Shown in pieces: positions 27,473-35,582 of a stretch of DNA of 64,000 nt. The DNA comes from JAUUSJ01 sp964439395. Lineage in GTDB: Bacteria; Bacillota; Clostridia; Lachnospirales; Lachnospiraceae. The first letter of the stretch is position 1. Every line of letters starts with the position of its first letter. The stretch covers positions 31,410 through 95,409 of the forward strand of contig CAYTNV010000012.1 of the NCBI GenBank assembly GCA_964439395.1, written 5' to 3'. The position numbers and the translations under genes are program-made. The notes under the pieces were generated by a model. The model was given only the letters and a program-made list of their open reading frames with translations. It ran no database searches and was not told the origin of the DNA.

Positions 27473-28279
27473 ATGGATAAAAAATTACTATTTTTTGACA
27501 TCGATGGAACTTTATTAGATGAAAAATCAAACTCTATTCCTGAGAGTACAATAAAAGCGTTAAAAATGGCAAAAGAAAAAGGACATTATCTTTTTATCAA
27601 TACTGGTCGTCCTATTTCTCTTGTAGAGCCCCGTATTAAAGCGTTGGATTTTGACGGATATTTATGTGGATGCGGAACTTATATTTTATTTAGAGATGAA
27701 GTCTTATTTCATAACCATATTTCAAAAGAGATACAAAACTCTATCTTAAATCTCTTTTTTAAATACAAACTCCAAGGAGCATTAGAAGGAACAAAAGACG
27801 TATTTTTCCCAAGCACAAAAGAGGAAGAAACCCATCCAGCAATTAGCAATTTTCGAAAGACATATAAACAAAATAAAAATTATATAAAATATTTTGAGGA
27901 TGAGGATATCAACTTTGATAAATTCGTTATTTTTACTGGAGAAGAATTTCCAAAGACAAAAGAGTATAAACTCTTAATCAATGAAATTGCAAAAGATTTT
28001 GAAATTATTGACCGGGAAAATGATCTGCTTGAACTAATTCCTCTTGGCTTTTCAAAAGCTACCTGTATTGATTTTATGTGTAACTATCTTGGTGCCAGCC
28101 TCGATGACTGTTATGTATTTGGCGATAGTACAAATGACACCGCAATGCTTACTCATGTTCCACATAGTATTGCCATGGGAAATAGTATGGAGGAAGTGCT
28201 TGACCTTGTATCTTATGTCACAACACCAACGTATGAAGATGGTATTTATCTCGCAATGAAACATTTTCATTTAATCTAA
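27473..28279 (+). CDS. Cof-type HAD-superfamily phosphatase
   Basis: This 268-residue protein has the HAD motifs in order: FFDIDGTLLD (nucleophile Asp near residue 9), NTGRP (motif II), the lysine in GFSKATCID (motif III), and VFGDSTNDTAML (motif IV). A C2-type cap spans roughly residues 85-190, as in the Cof/YwpJ subfamily. Such enzymes dephosphorylate sugar phosphates, flavin or pyridoxal phosphate; the substrate cannot be told. It is a lone plus-strand gene with GAAAGGATTATAATTATATTT before its start. Confidence 0.92.
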   Translation: MDKKLLFFDIDGTLLDEKSNSIPESTIKALKMAKEKGHYLFINTGRPISLVEPRIKALDFDGYLCGCGTYILFRDEVLFHNHISKEIQNSILNLFFKYKLQGALEGTKDVFFPSTKEEETHPAISNFRKTYKQNKNYIKYFEDEDINFDKFVIFTGEEFPKTKEYKLLINEIAKDFEIIDRENDLLELIPLGFSKATCIDFMCNYLGASLDDCYVFGDSTNDTAMLTHVPHSIAMGNSMEEVLDLVSYVTTPTYEDGIYLAMKHFHLI

Positions 28280-28307
28280 AATTAGTTTTTAAGAAAATTC
28301 AATCAAT

Positions 28308-28407
28308 AAGGGCTATTGTAAAATGTCAAATTTCAACAAGATATCCTGTGGAATTATTTCAGCAATATTATTATCTCAGATGAAAAATTCATTTTACAAT
28401 ACCCCTT
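28308..28407. repeat. Long-loop inverted repeat between converging genes
   Basis: 18-bp arms (28308-28325 and 28390-28407, one mismatch, core CTATTGTAAAATG) enclose 64 bases. It lies between converging genes and may be a bidirectional terminator, but the loop is long enough for a small mobile element remnant (MITE-like). The enclosed DNA has no reading frame. Confidence 0.6.
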
Positions 28408-28484
28408 AACTATTGATACTATCTATACACTCTACTTTTTTTAATTTTTCCACTATCAAGTTTTATCCCCTGCTTTTTAACAAC

Positions 28485-28895
28485 TTAAATAAAAATAAGT
28501 TCCTCCTTCTGTACTGCATCTTTCTCAATATGAAAAGAATTCAGTACTGGTTCTTCCGCCATCAAAGACAAAATGAGATAGCTGGCGTTACTGTCAAAAG
28601 CTAATCTTTTATCTTCCTCGGACGGTCTAGATGGAGTTTCTGGATGGGAATGCCAGTTTCCAAGAGGTATATATCCCAAACTTCGCATATCTTTAATTGC
28701 CGCAAGCTGCTCTTTTGGCTCCAACGTAAAATGTTCTCTGGAATGATCCATATTGTTCAAAAAATAGACTTTTTCAATATTTTTTGTATCTCCGTCTACA
28801 ATTCCTGCAATTAATCCACAAGCTTCCTCTGGAAGATGTTTCCTTGCATATACAATGATACTTTCGTAATCTTCTTTTTTAATTTTTATTTTCAT
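28485..28895 (-). CDS. M67-family (JAMM/MPN+) metallopeptidase of the sulfur-carrier cluster
   Basis: This protein of 136 residues starts at the ATG at 28895, with AGGGGA five bases upstream. It has the complete JAMM zinc site: Glu in PEEACGLIAG and WHSHPETPSRPSEED, which fits H-x-H-x7-S-x2-D. Prokaryotic JAMM proteins such as Mec and HcyD cut residues or amino acids from the C-terminus of ThiS/CysO-like carriers. The carrier in this operon (29710-29916) ends in GGGR, so removal of the last arginine, or release of a finished amino acid, is the likely job (inference). It is the last gene of the operon and follows the ThiF-like gene by 8 bp. Confidence 0.88.
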   Translation of the reverse strand: MKIKIKKEDYESIIVYARKHLPEEACGLIAGIVDGDTKNIEKVYFLNNMDHSREHFTLEPKEQLAAIKDMRSLGYIPLGNWHSHPETPSRPSEEDKRLAFDSNASYLILSLMAEEPVLNSFHIEKDAVQKEELIFI

Positions 28896-28903
28896 ATTTT
28901 CCC

Positions 28904-29710
28904 CTATATCCCATCGCATTCTGCTATTTCATAGTCGATCAATTTTGTAATCTCCGGATGTTCTCCGCATACCTTGCAGGTTTTCACCTTTTTTGGTAGC
29001 TTAATCTTTCGAAATTCCATTTTTAATGCATCATAGGTTAAAAGATATCCTGTTAGCAAATCACCAACTCCCAAAATATATTTAATCGCTTCCATTGCCT
29101 GAAGGCTTCCGATTACTCCTCCCATAGCACCGATGACACCAGCCTGTTTACAGGTCGGAACAGCATCTTTTGGAGGTGGATCTTGGAATACGCAGCGATA
29201 ACATGGTCCCTCTCCTGGAACATAGGTCATCAACTGACCTTGAAAACGAATAATTCCCGCATGAGAAAACGGTTTTTTTGACATAACACAGGCATCATTA
29301 ATCAAAAATTTCGCTGGAAAATTGTCAGTTCCATCAATAATAAAATCATAATCCGATATCAAATCCATAATATTTTCAGAGGTAACAAAGGTTCGATATG
29401 TATTTACTATAATGTCTGGATTCATCTGATTCATCGTCTCTTTTGCAGACTGTACTTTTGCTTTTCCCACATCATCCGTTCCATGGATAATCTGTCTCTG
29501 TAAGTTGGATAAATCCACCTCATCTGCATCCGCAATTCCAAGCGTTCCGACACCTGCTGCTGCCAGATACATAGCTGCCGGTGCACCTAAACCACCAGCC
29601 CCAATAATCAATACTTTTGCATTGAGAAGCTTTTTCTGACCTTTGGCCCCGACTTCCTTTAAAATGATATGTCTGGAATAACGCTCCAACTGTTCATTTG
29701 TAAATGCCAC
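28904..29710 (-). CDS. ThiF/MoeB/HcyF-like sulfur-carrier adenylyltransferase
   Basis: This 268-residue E1-like enzyme activates the C-terminal glycine of a small ubiquitin-like carrier with ATP. It shows the nucleotide site GAGGLGAPAAMYLAAAGVG near residues 37-55, the D-x-D-x-V-x-x-SNLxRQ block (ADEVDLSNLQRQ), DGTDNFPAKFLIND, and zinc cysteine pairs CYRC and CKVC. A GTG start at 29710 overlaps the TAG stop of the carrier gene, and its ribosome binding site GGGAGGTGG lies inside the carrier's last codons. Close coupling to carrier and peptidase marks it as part of the thiocarboxylate pathway rather than thiamine synthesis, since no thiG or thiH is present. Confidence 0.92.
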   Translation of the reverse strand: MAFTNEQLERYSRHIILKEVGAKGQKKLLNAKVLIIGAGGLGAPAAMYLAAAGVGTLGIADADEVDLSNLQRQIIHGTDDVGKAKVQSAKETMNQMNPDIIVNTYRTFVTSENIMDLISDYDFIIDGTDNFPAKFLINDACVMSKKPFSHAGIIRFQGQLMTYVPGEGPCYRCVFQDPPPKDAVPTCKQAGVIGAMGGVIGSLQAMEAIKYILGVGDLLTGYLLTYDALKMEFRKIKLPKKVKTCKVCGEHPEITKLIDYEIAECDGI

Positions 29711-29916
29711 TATCTTCCACCTCCCATGAAATACAGGAATTCTACATTATCTCCCTCCGTTAAAGCACGAGAAGCAAACTCTCCCCGATCAATAAACTCA
29801 TCATTAATGGACACCGTAACATATTCTGGCGTTTCAACCTTTTCCTGAACAATCAACTGTTCCACTGTTATTATATCTGCAACCTCTTTTGTCTTCCCTG
29901 CCACTACAATTTTCAT
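29710..29916 (-). CDS. ThiS-like ubiquitin-fold sulfur carrier protein ending GGGR
   Basis: This 68-residue beta-grasp carrier resembles ThiS (MKIVVAGKTKEVAD, VSINDEFIDRGEF, LTEGDNVEFLYFMGGG). ThiS and MoaD end in a free diglycine that becomes a thiocarboxylate. Here one arginine follows the glycines, so the tail must be trimmed before use. A JAMM peptidase gene at the end of the operon fits. Similar tail-blocked carriers (HcyS of Wolinella, with an extra residue) supply sulfur for homocysteine. The start overlaps the thioredoxin-like stop codon as ATGA. Confidence 0.9.
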   Translation of the reverse strand: MKIVVAGKTKEVADIITVEQLIVQEKVETPEYVTVSINDEFIDRGEFASRALTEGDNVEFLYFMGGGR

Positions 29917-30251
29917 CTTTTCATTCCTCTTTCTGTTATATTTTTTTCTATTTCCTGAACTAAATCTTCTCTCTCAATTCTTCCAATCAATCTTCCTTTG
30001 ACTTTTCCTTGTTTAAAAAACAAAACTGTTGGTAAACTCATAATCTCATATTCACTCGCCAATTCCTGCTCAAATACTGTATTTACTTTTCCAACGACAA
30101 TCTCATCTGCATAAATCTCTTCGAGTTCTGCCAAAATTGGAGAAAGTCTTTTACATGGGACACAGCTGTCAGAATAAAAATCGACCAAAATTGCTTTTTC
30201 TTCTTTCAGTACATTACTCTCAAAATTATTTTGTCCAAGTTTCACACTCAT
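29913..30251 (-). CDS. Thioredoxin-family protein with CVPC active site
   Basis: This protein has 112 residues when started at the ATG at 30251, two bases after the TusA-like stop. It has a thioredoxin fold with FYSDSCVPCKRLSP (active site CVPC instead of CGPC) and the cis-proline in MSLPTVLFF. Located between a TusA-like protein and a sulfur carrier, it probably handles reduced sulfur or persulfide in the pathway, or reduces a partner (inference). Confidence 0.9.
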   Translation of the reverse strand: MSVKLGQNNFESNVLKEEKAILVDFYSDSCVPCKRLSPILAELEEIYADEIVVGKVNTVFEQELASEYEIMSLPTVLFFKQGKVKGRLIGRIEREDLVQEIEKNITERGMKR

Positions 30252-30252
30252 C

Positions 30253-30504
30253 TTACTCACCAACTTTCTGTACAATCAGATTATATGTTCCATCTTCATT
30301 GCTTAGAAGTTTTAAGATTTTATGACCTTCTTCTTTCATACTTCTTGGGACATTTTGTACAGGCTCTCCGTCATTCATGCGGATTGAAAGGATTTCTCCC
30401 TCATTCATTTCCTCCAATGCCACTTTCGCCTTGACAAAAGTCACAGGACAGACTACATCCGTAATATCCACTATGTCATCGATTTTAAAATGGATCATTT
30501 CCAT
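30253..30504 (-). CDS. TusA-like sulfurtransferase
   Basis: This 83-residue protein has the TusA/SirA fold with the conserved cysteine in DVVCPVTFVKAKVALEEM; the usual CPxP motif is CPVT here. The C-terminal part keeps the strand pattern of the family. AAGGAGG lies 2-3 bases before the ATG, and the gene overlaps the end of the siroheme reductase by 20 bp. By family knowledge it carries persulfide sulfur between proteins; here it may collect sulfide-level sulfur made by the reductase. Confidence 0.9.
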   Translation of the reverse strand: MEMIHFKIDDIVDITDVVCPVTFVKAKVALEEMNEGEILSIRMNDGEPVQNVPRSMKEEGHKILKLLSNEDGTYNLIVQKVGE

Positions 30505-31354
30505 ATGCCTCCTTTATTACTTGTTCAAATTTTTCCTTTCCAATCCGATCAATAGTAAATTTAAAACGCTCCCCTGCTTTTGCATAATTCGCAAAAAACT
30601 GAATTGCAGCATCGCAAACCTTTAATAATTTTTCGTGATCCTCAATGAATGGAATTACTGGCTCTCCTCGATTGATGCTGTTTCCGAATAATCCACCGAA
30701 CGAAACAATATATCCGTGAGTTTCCTCCCACGCATCCGTCGGGCATGATTTCGTACATCTTCCACAGTAGTTGCATAAACTATTATTTACCTTAATTTTT
30801 CCGTCTTCGATAGTAATCGCATTAGAGCGACATGCCTTTTCACATACTCCACACTGAATACATGCATCTTCTTTCCACTTAACTTTGATTCCACCTTTTA
30901 CACCCAGATCATTTTCCTCAGCCTTTAGACAATTATTTTGACATCCCGTAATTCCAAACTTAAATTTATGAGGAAGCTCCCTTCCAAAATATCGTTCATC
31001 CAGCTCCAATGCCAGCGCATAAGTGTCAATACATCCGCTTGTGCAAATTTTCTCCCCCTGACATGCTGTAACAGTTCTGACTCTTGGTCCACAAACTCCT
31101 GGCGTGACATCTCCCAACGCCAGTTCCTCTTTCACCTTATCAATCTGATCTAACTTGATAAAGGGGATTTCCACTCCCTGTCTTGACGTCAGATGAACAT
31201 ATCCTTCCCCGTACTTCTGTGCAACCTCTGCAATCTTTTCCAATTGTTTTACTGTCACATGACCTCCAGTGCTTCGAAGTCTTAACGAAAAATTGTTTCT
31301 CTGTTTCTGGCGCATAAATCCACCTTTTTTTAGCGCTGCATAATCTACTGCCAT
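30485..31354 (-). CDS. Stand-alone siroheme sulfite (nitrite) reductase with ferredoxin domain, AsrC-like
   Basis: This 289-residue protein has a ferrodoxin-like half-domain at the N-terminus (RLRSTGGHVTVKQL, LTSRQGVEIP), then the siroheme/4Fe-4S cysteines in ACQGEKICTSGC (C-x5-C) and TGCQNNC (C-x3-C), and a two-cluster ferredoxin insert (CIQCGVCEKACRS and CNYCGRCTKSCPT, about residues 166-209). This layout is that of the AsrC subunit or small sulfite reductases. No AsrA or AsrB partner is encoded here. It likely reduces sulfite to sulfide with ferredoxin electrons. The operon places it between the sulfonate-degrading genes and the sulfur carrier set, so its sulfite probably comes from isethionate. 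Confidence 0.85.
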   Translation of the reverse strand: MAVDYAALKKGGFMRQKQRNNFSLRLRSTGGHVTVKQLEKIAEVAQKYGEGYVHLTSRQGVEIPFIKLDQIDKVKEELALGDVTPGVCGPRVRTVTACQGEKICTSGCIDTYALALELDERYFGRELPHKFKFGITGCQNNCLKAEENDLGVKGGIKVKWKEDACIQCGVCEKACRSNAITIEDGKIKVNNSLCNYCGRCTKSCPTDAWEETHGYIVSFGGLFGNSINRGEPVIPFIEDHEKLLKVCDAAIQFFANYAKAGERFKFTIDRIGKEKFEQVIKEAYGNDPF

Positions 31355-31372
31355 ATCAATTCTCCCTTCCTA

Positions 31373-32500
31373 TCATGATAATCCATCACCTAAAAAATCA
31401 TATAAATTTTTTAGAATCTCATCTGTAATCTCTACTGGATTATTCTTAAGATTTGGATGATGGCTCAATGCGATTAATTCTTCTTTTTCTATTTGAGAAA
31501 GATTTTTATCCCTCAGATTCATCCTAAGTCCTAAATCTCTTTTTAAATTTCTAACTTCCTGCGCAAATTCTTCACTACTGTCGAATCCAAGCAATTTAGA
31601 TAATTCCTCTGTCCGTGTATCTTTTTTTCCATTCACTTGAATAAAATAGTCCAATGTCAATCCACAGGCCTCCCCGTGAGGAATCCCATAAAGATTCGTC
31701 AACGGAAAAGAACATGCATGAGCCGCAGTCGTTTTTGGAAGTCCAAATGCCAATCCTGCCATTACGGATGCTTCCGCCATCTTTTCTCTTGCTCTAATAT
31801 TTTCTCCCTCTTCATAAGCAGTCCTTATATTTTGTAAAACAAGCTTTGCCGCATGAACCGCCAATGCATCGCAGATTGGCTGATGTCCTTTGCTCCAATA
31901 CCCCTCAATGGCATGGGATAATACATCAATGCCCGTGCAGGCTGTTAAGTACGGCGACATGGACAGCGTAAGCTCTGGGTCAATAATTGCATATTCTGGA
32001 TAGAAACTATCCGAAGCGATCGGTGCCTTTTTTCCTGCTCTTCGATTTGTCAATACAGAGACATTTGTCACTTCACTCCCTGTTCCTGCCGTTGTCGGAA
32101 TAGCAATAATCGGCAAATGCTCCTTTGGAACTGGAATTCCTGTACTATGATATATCCGAATCGTTTTTCCAGACAGTGCGGCGGATGAAGCCGCCTTTGC
32201 TCCATCCATCACACTTCCTCCTCCGAGTGCTACAATAAAATCTGCCTTTTCTTCTCTGAGAAGTTTTGCAAGTTGATCCACCTCTTCTACGTCTGGATTC
32301 GGGGAAAATTTAGTAAATATTTCTACCAGATGATTTTCAGAATTTGCCAAAAGCTCTTTTGCTATTTCTTCTTTCACAAAATGACTAGATGTCACCAAAA
32401 CTCCCCGTTGATACTCTCTCTCTCTGATTCTTTCCGACAATTTTTTCAATTTTCCACTTCCAAAGTCAATCGTTACTGGCTGTAAATATTTCCAATTCAT
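31373..32500 (-). CDS. Iron-containing alcohol dehydrogenase, sulfoacetaldehyde reductase candidate
   Basis: This 375-residue Fe-ADH of ordinary length has the NAD site ALGGGSVMDGAKA, PTTAGTGSEVTNVSV, and metal ligands in DVLSHAIEG, AAHACSFPL and GIPHGEACG. In Bilophila an Fe-ADH (SarD) reduces sulfoacetaldehyde to isethionate; the presence of an importer, aminotransferase and isethionate sulfite-lyase immediately upstream makes that the best assignment here. It opens the second half of the cluster after a 300-bp gap with a promoter. An alternative is a role in acetaldehyde reduction to ethanol. AAAGGAGAAAAG precedes the start. Confidence 0.85.
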   Translation of the reverse strand: MNWKYLQPVTIDFGSGKLKKLSERIREREYQRGVLVTSSHFVKEEIAKELLANSENHLVEIFTKFSPNPDVEEVDQLAKLLREEKADFIVALGGGSVMDGAKAASSAALSGKTIRIYHSTGIPVPKEHLPIIAIPTTAGTGSEVTNVSVLTNRRAGKKAPIASDSFYPEYAIIDPELTLSMSPYLTACTGIDVLSHAIEGYWSKGHQPICDALAVHAAKLVLQNIRTAYEEGENIRAREKMAEASVMAGLAFGLPKTTAAHACSFPLTNLYGIPHGEACGLTLDYFIQVNGKKDTRTEELSKLLGFDSSEEFAQEVRNLKRDLGLRMNLRDKNLSQIEKEELIALSHHPNLKNNPVEITDEILKNLYDFLGDGLS

Positions 32501-32527
32501 CTTTTCTCCTTTATTTTATGTCTATGA

Positions 32528-32556
32528 GCATAATTTACTGTGAAAGTCCCTGTCAA
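32528..32556 (-). promoter_or_regulatory. Promoter of the sulfite/sulfur-carrier half of the cluster
   Basis: On the minus strand, a consensus TTGACA (32551-32556), a 17-bp spacer and TTATGC (32528-32533) lie just upstream of the Fe-ADH gene. The -35 is part of the large palindrome at 32550-32599. Confidence 0.5.
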
Positions 32557-32599
32557 GCGTGCAGACAAATTTATTTGGATTTGTCTGCACATTTGACAG
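32550..32599. repeat. Fifty-base near-perfect palindrome over the -35 box
   Basis: 21-bp arms with two mismatches (32550-32570 and 32579-32599), including a perfect 12-bp core GTGCAGACAAAT/ATTTGTCTGCAC, surround an 8-base loop. It covers the -35 of the Fe-ADH promoter, so it may be an operator or an RNA hairpin of the upstream transcript. Confidence 0.65.
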
Positions 32600-32803
32600 A
32601 TTAACCTGCATGATAAATAGAGCACTTCGTGAGGTTTTTTCGAACTTCGTGCGAATTTAGTTCGAAGGAACTTGGCGAGGTATTTTCGAGCCTAGTGAAT
32701 CGAACTTCCTTGCAATAACTTGGAGTGCGATTACAAGAGTGCCTTGGCACGAAGCAATCGGACTTTCCTTTATGGTGATGCCTGCGATAGCAGGCATGTC
32801 AGT
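32600..32803. other. GC-richer intergenic segment with repeated half-sites
   Basis: This 200-bp stretch is visibly richer in G and C than the surroundings. It repeats CGAACTT and TTCGTG-like words and ends in a perfect hairpin, ATGCCTGC-GATA-GCAGGCAT (32778-32797), just after the ABC ATPase stop codon. No reading frame has a ribosome binding site. It may be a structured RNA or a degraded repeat element. Confidence 0.4.
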
Positions 32804-33697
32804 TTAGTTCTTATGCTGGCTGTGAATCAGTTTCAAAAGTCTCTCTCTATGTTTATAAAACGCTTCGGTAAATTGAATATCTTTCACTCCGTCTTCGACA
32901 ATTTGTCTCGAAAACCAAACTGGAACATCATCCACAATTCTTCCTGGATGTCTGCTCAGTACTAAAATTCTACTTCCAAGCAATAATGCTTCTTCCACAT
33001 CATGTGTGATAAAAAAGATTGTTTTTCCAGTATCCCACCAAATTTTTCGAATTAAAGCCTGCATTGTCTCCCTTGTAAATGCATCTAATGCTCCAAATGG
33101 TTCATCCATCAATAAGATTTCAGGATTGTTAATTAACGCTCTGGCAATGGAAACTCTCTGACGCATTCCACCAGAAAGTTCATATACTTTTTTATCCGCA
33201 AACTCTTGCAATCCAACTCTATCAAGATATTGCTCTGTCAAATGTTCATACTCCGTTTTTGGAACTTTTCGCATCTTTGGTCCAAAACTTATATTATCTC
33301 TGACCGAATACCATTCATATAATGGTGGATTTTGGAATACAACACCTCTATGCCAATCAATACCATTAATCAATTCCCCTTCCAAGCGAACCTCACCGTT
33401 CGATGGAGGTATAAATCCTGCCAGAATCTTTAATAATGTAGATTTTCCACATCCACTTGGTCCAAGAACACAAATAAATTCTCCTCTATAAATATTAAAA
33501 TTAATATTTTCTAACGCCCTTACAAGACCGTTTGCCGCAGAATAATCAAGATTTACATTTTGAACATGAATTAAAGGATCTTCTCCTTCTCCTATCACTT
33601 TAGGCTCTTCACCATAATAATCAATTCTAGAAACACTGAGAAGTTCATTGGCTGGTTCATATAATTTTTCTTTCCATTCTTCTTTTTTTCCTCCCAT
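32804..33697 (-). CDS. Taurine/sulfonate-type ABC transporter ATP-binding protein
   Basis: This 297-residue ATPase belongs to the SsuB/TauB group. It has Walker A GPSGCGKST near residue 80, the signature LSGGMRQRVSIARAL, Walker B ILLMDEPFGALD, and the H-loop FITHDVEEAL. An N-terminal extension of about 45 residues is not typical of TauB. It powers the importer formed with the permease (34746-35531) and lipoprotein (33714-34741). GAGGAGGAT precedes the start. Confidence 0.92.
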   Translation of the reverse strand: MGGKKEEWKEKLYEPANELLSVSRIDYYGEEPKVIGEGEDPLIHVQNVNLDYSAANGLVRALENINFNIYRGEFICVLGPSGCGKSTLLKILAGFIPPSNGEVRLEGELINGIDWHRGVVFQNPPLYEWYSVRDNISFGPKMRKVPKTEYEHLTEQYLDRVGLQEFADKKVYELSGGMRQRVSIARALINNPEILLMDEPFGALDAFTRETMQALIRKIWWDTGKTIFFITHDVEEALLLGSRILVLSRHPGRIVDDVPVWFSRQIVEDGVKDIQFTEAFYKHRERLLKLIHSQHKN

Positions 33698-33713
33698 AAA
33701 ATCCTCCTGTTTT

Positions 33714-34741
33714 CTATTTTCCTAAAGCATCTTCAAGATACGATGTATTAACATGCTGCTGGAATGTTTCTAAATCTGGTGCCTCTTTAATGCTTCCCTG
33801 TTCTACCAAAAAATCAGCTGTATTTTTTAATACTTCTGCCATATATCCTCCAAGATATTCTTCTTTTAACTGATCTTCTCCTAAAATCCATTCAAATCCA
33901 TCTCTCTGGAATTTGGCATCCTCCTCACTAATTGTTAAAACATCTGCGATATCCTTGATAACTTTATCTTTATCTTCTTGATCTAACTCATTCGCTCTGT
34001 TAAGCGCTTTAATATATTTCGTTACAAGATCTGGATTTTGTTGTGCAAATTCTTGTCTTGCAACGATCAAATCCGCTGTCACAATTCCTTTTTCCGCCAA
34101 CTTGTCACTTCCAGTAAGAATCGTGCCATCCTCTAACAGATTATTTAAAACTGGATACCAAACATATGCTGCATCAATATCACCACGTTTCCATGCCGCA
34201 TTGATATCATCCGGCTCCATATCTAATAATGTAACATCCGTTTCTTCCACACCTTCCTGCTTTAATGCATTTAATAAGCTATAATGTGCTGTGGATGCAA
34301 ATGGTGTTGCAACTTTTTTACCTTTCAAATCTTTTAAAGATTTGATATTGGAATCATTTCTTACTGCCAACGACTCTGCAGAACCAATAATATCTCCGAT
34401 ATAAACTACATCATATTTTAGGTCATTGCAAATGCCAAGCGCTGTTGGATTACTTCCCAATTCTGATACGTCAATACTTCCAGCAGCCAATGCAGTATTT
34501 ACATCTTTTCCAGAGTCAAAATTTACAATCTGAACTTTTACACCAAGTTCTTCTTCATAATATTTTTCTGCACGTGCTACAAGATCTCCATTCACCAAAT
34601 CCATAGTTCCAATTTTAATTTCTTCTGTTTTTTCTGTTGATTTCTTTTGCTCTGAAGACGAGCCACATCCTGTCAACCCCAAAGCCAAAATAGTCGTAAC
34701 CGTTAATATTCCTGCAATCCATTTTTTTTCTTATTTTTCAT
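33714..34741 (-). CDS. Taurine/sulfonate-type substrate-binding lipoprotein, signal peptide out of frame by one A
   Basis: The mature protein is an SsuA/TauA-type binding lipoprotein (lipobox LTGC, then KIGTMDLVNGDLV, SLKDLKGKKVATPF, AAYVWYPVLNNLLEDG). The open frame begins only at 34688 inside the hydrophobic signal, without a ribosome binding site. The ATG at 34741, which has AGGAAAG upstream, runs into a stop after 12 codons. A run of eight A (34722-34729) lies between them; nine A would join ATG to a perfect lipoprotein signal peptide. So there is a one-base frameshift in the poly-A run: a real slip site, an inactivating mutation, or a sequencing error. Function otherwise follows from its partners in the operon. 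Confidence 0.85.
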
Positions 34742-34745
34742 ATTT

Positions 34746-35531
34746 TTAACTCTTTCCTTTCCAATGAATAATCTTTTTTTCTAATAATCTAATAATTTGA
34801 TCCAGAAGAATACCTGTAATTCCCATTAAAATAATGCCGAAAAACATAATATCACTTCTCAAATAATTACTTGCATCCAAAACTAACCATCCAATTCCAC
34901 TGACCGCAGCTACCATTTCTGCCGCAACCAAAGTTGTATACTCTACACCAAGAGAGGTACGCAGACCAGTAAAAACATCTGGGAGTACTGCTGGGAAAAT
35001 AACGAAAAAGAACACCTGTCTGTTTCCTGCACCCAAAGTCTTTGCTCCCAGAATATAGTCTTCCTTAATTCGATTTACCCCAGAGACACAGGCAATATAA
35101 ATTGGTGCAAATCCTGCAAGAAACAAAAGCATGATTTTAGATCCATCGCCAATTCCCATCCACAGCACCAATAATGTATAATAAGCTAATGGTGGCAGTG
35201 GACGATAAAATTCTACAATCGGCTCAATAAAAGCTTTTACTTTAGAATTATATCCACTTAATAACCCCAATGGCACTGCTGTAATGATTGCTAATAGATA
35301 AGCCTGAATCAGCCGGCTCATACTCGCCGCTAAATGCTGTAATAATGTAGAACCTTTATATCCCTCTTTTAAAATCGTCAAGAAACTCTCCCATACACTC
35401 TTTGGAGTTGGTATCAACGTTTCAGAAACTACACCTGCAAAAGTAACGGCAAACCATGCAATCAAAACAGCTACAACTACACCGAAACTAATTAATTTTT
35501 CTGTTTTCCCAGTTTTATTTAGTACATTCAT
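34746..35531 (-). CDS. Taurine/sulfonate-type ABC transporter permease
   Basis: This 261-residue membrane protein has about six transmembrane segments and the BPD_transp_1 EAA loop (RTLGAGNRQVFFFVIFPAVLPDVFTGLRTSLG, near residues 155-190). It resembles SsuC/TauC. It lies between the aminotransferase gene and the binding-protein gene, 50 bp below the former. By context the imported substrate is taurine or a similar sulfonate. GGGAGTGAAGTT precedes the start. Confidence 0.93.
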   Translation of the reverse strand: MNVLNKTGKTEKLISFGVVVAVLIAWFAVTFAGVVSETLIPTPKSVWESFLTILKEGYKGSTLLQHLAASMSRLIQAYLLAIITAVPLGLLSGYNSKVKAFIEPIVEFYRPLPPLAYYTLLVLWMGIGDGSKIMLLFLAGFAPIYIACVSGVNRIKEDYILGAKTLGAGNRQVFFFVIFPAVLPDVFTGLRTSLGVEYTTLVAAEMVAAVSGIGWLVLDASNYLRSDIMFFGIILMGITGILLDQIIRLLEKKIIHWKGKS

Positions 35532-35582
35532 AACTTCACTCCCATCTTTTCATATAAAAGACCCCTCTGCCAAAATTAGCTT

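Noticed and set aside
28413..28604. A 63-codon plus-strand frame near the JAMM peptidase gene
   Set aside because: It lies opposite the end of a well-supported gene and has no ribosome binding site.
28904..29916. Thiamine or molybdopterin synthesis as the role of the ThiS/ThiF-like pair
   Set aside because: No thiG, thiH, thiE, moaA, moaC or moaE is near, while a JAMM peptidase, a siroheme reductase and a TusA-like protein are. The thiocarboxylate amino-acid route fits better.
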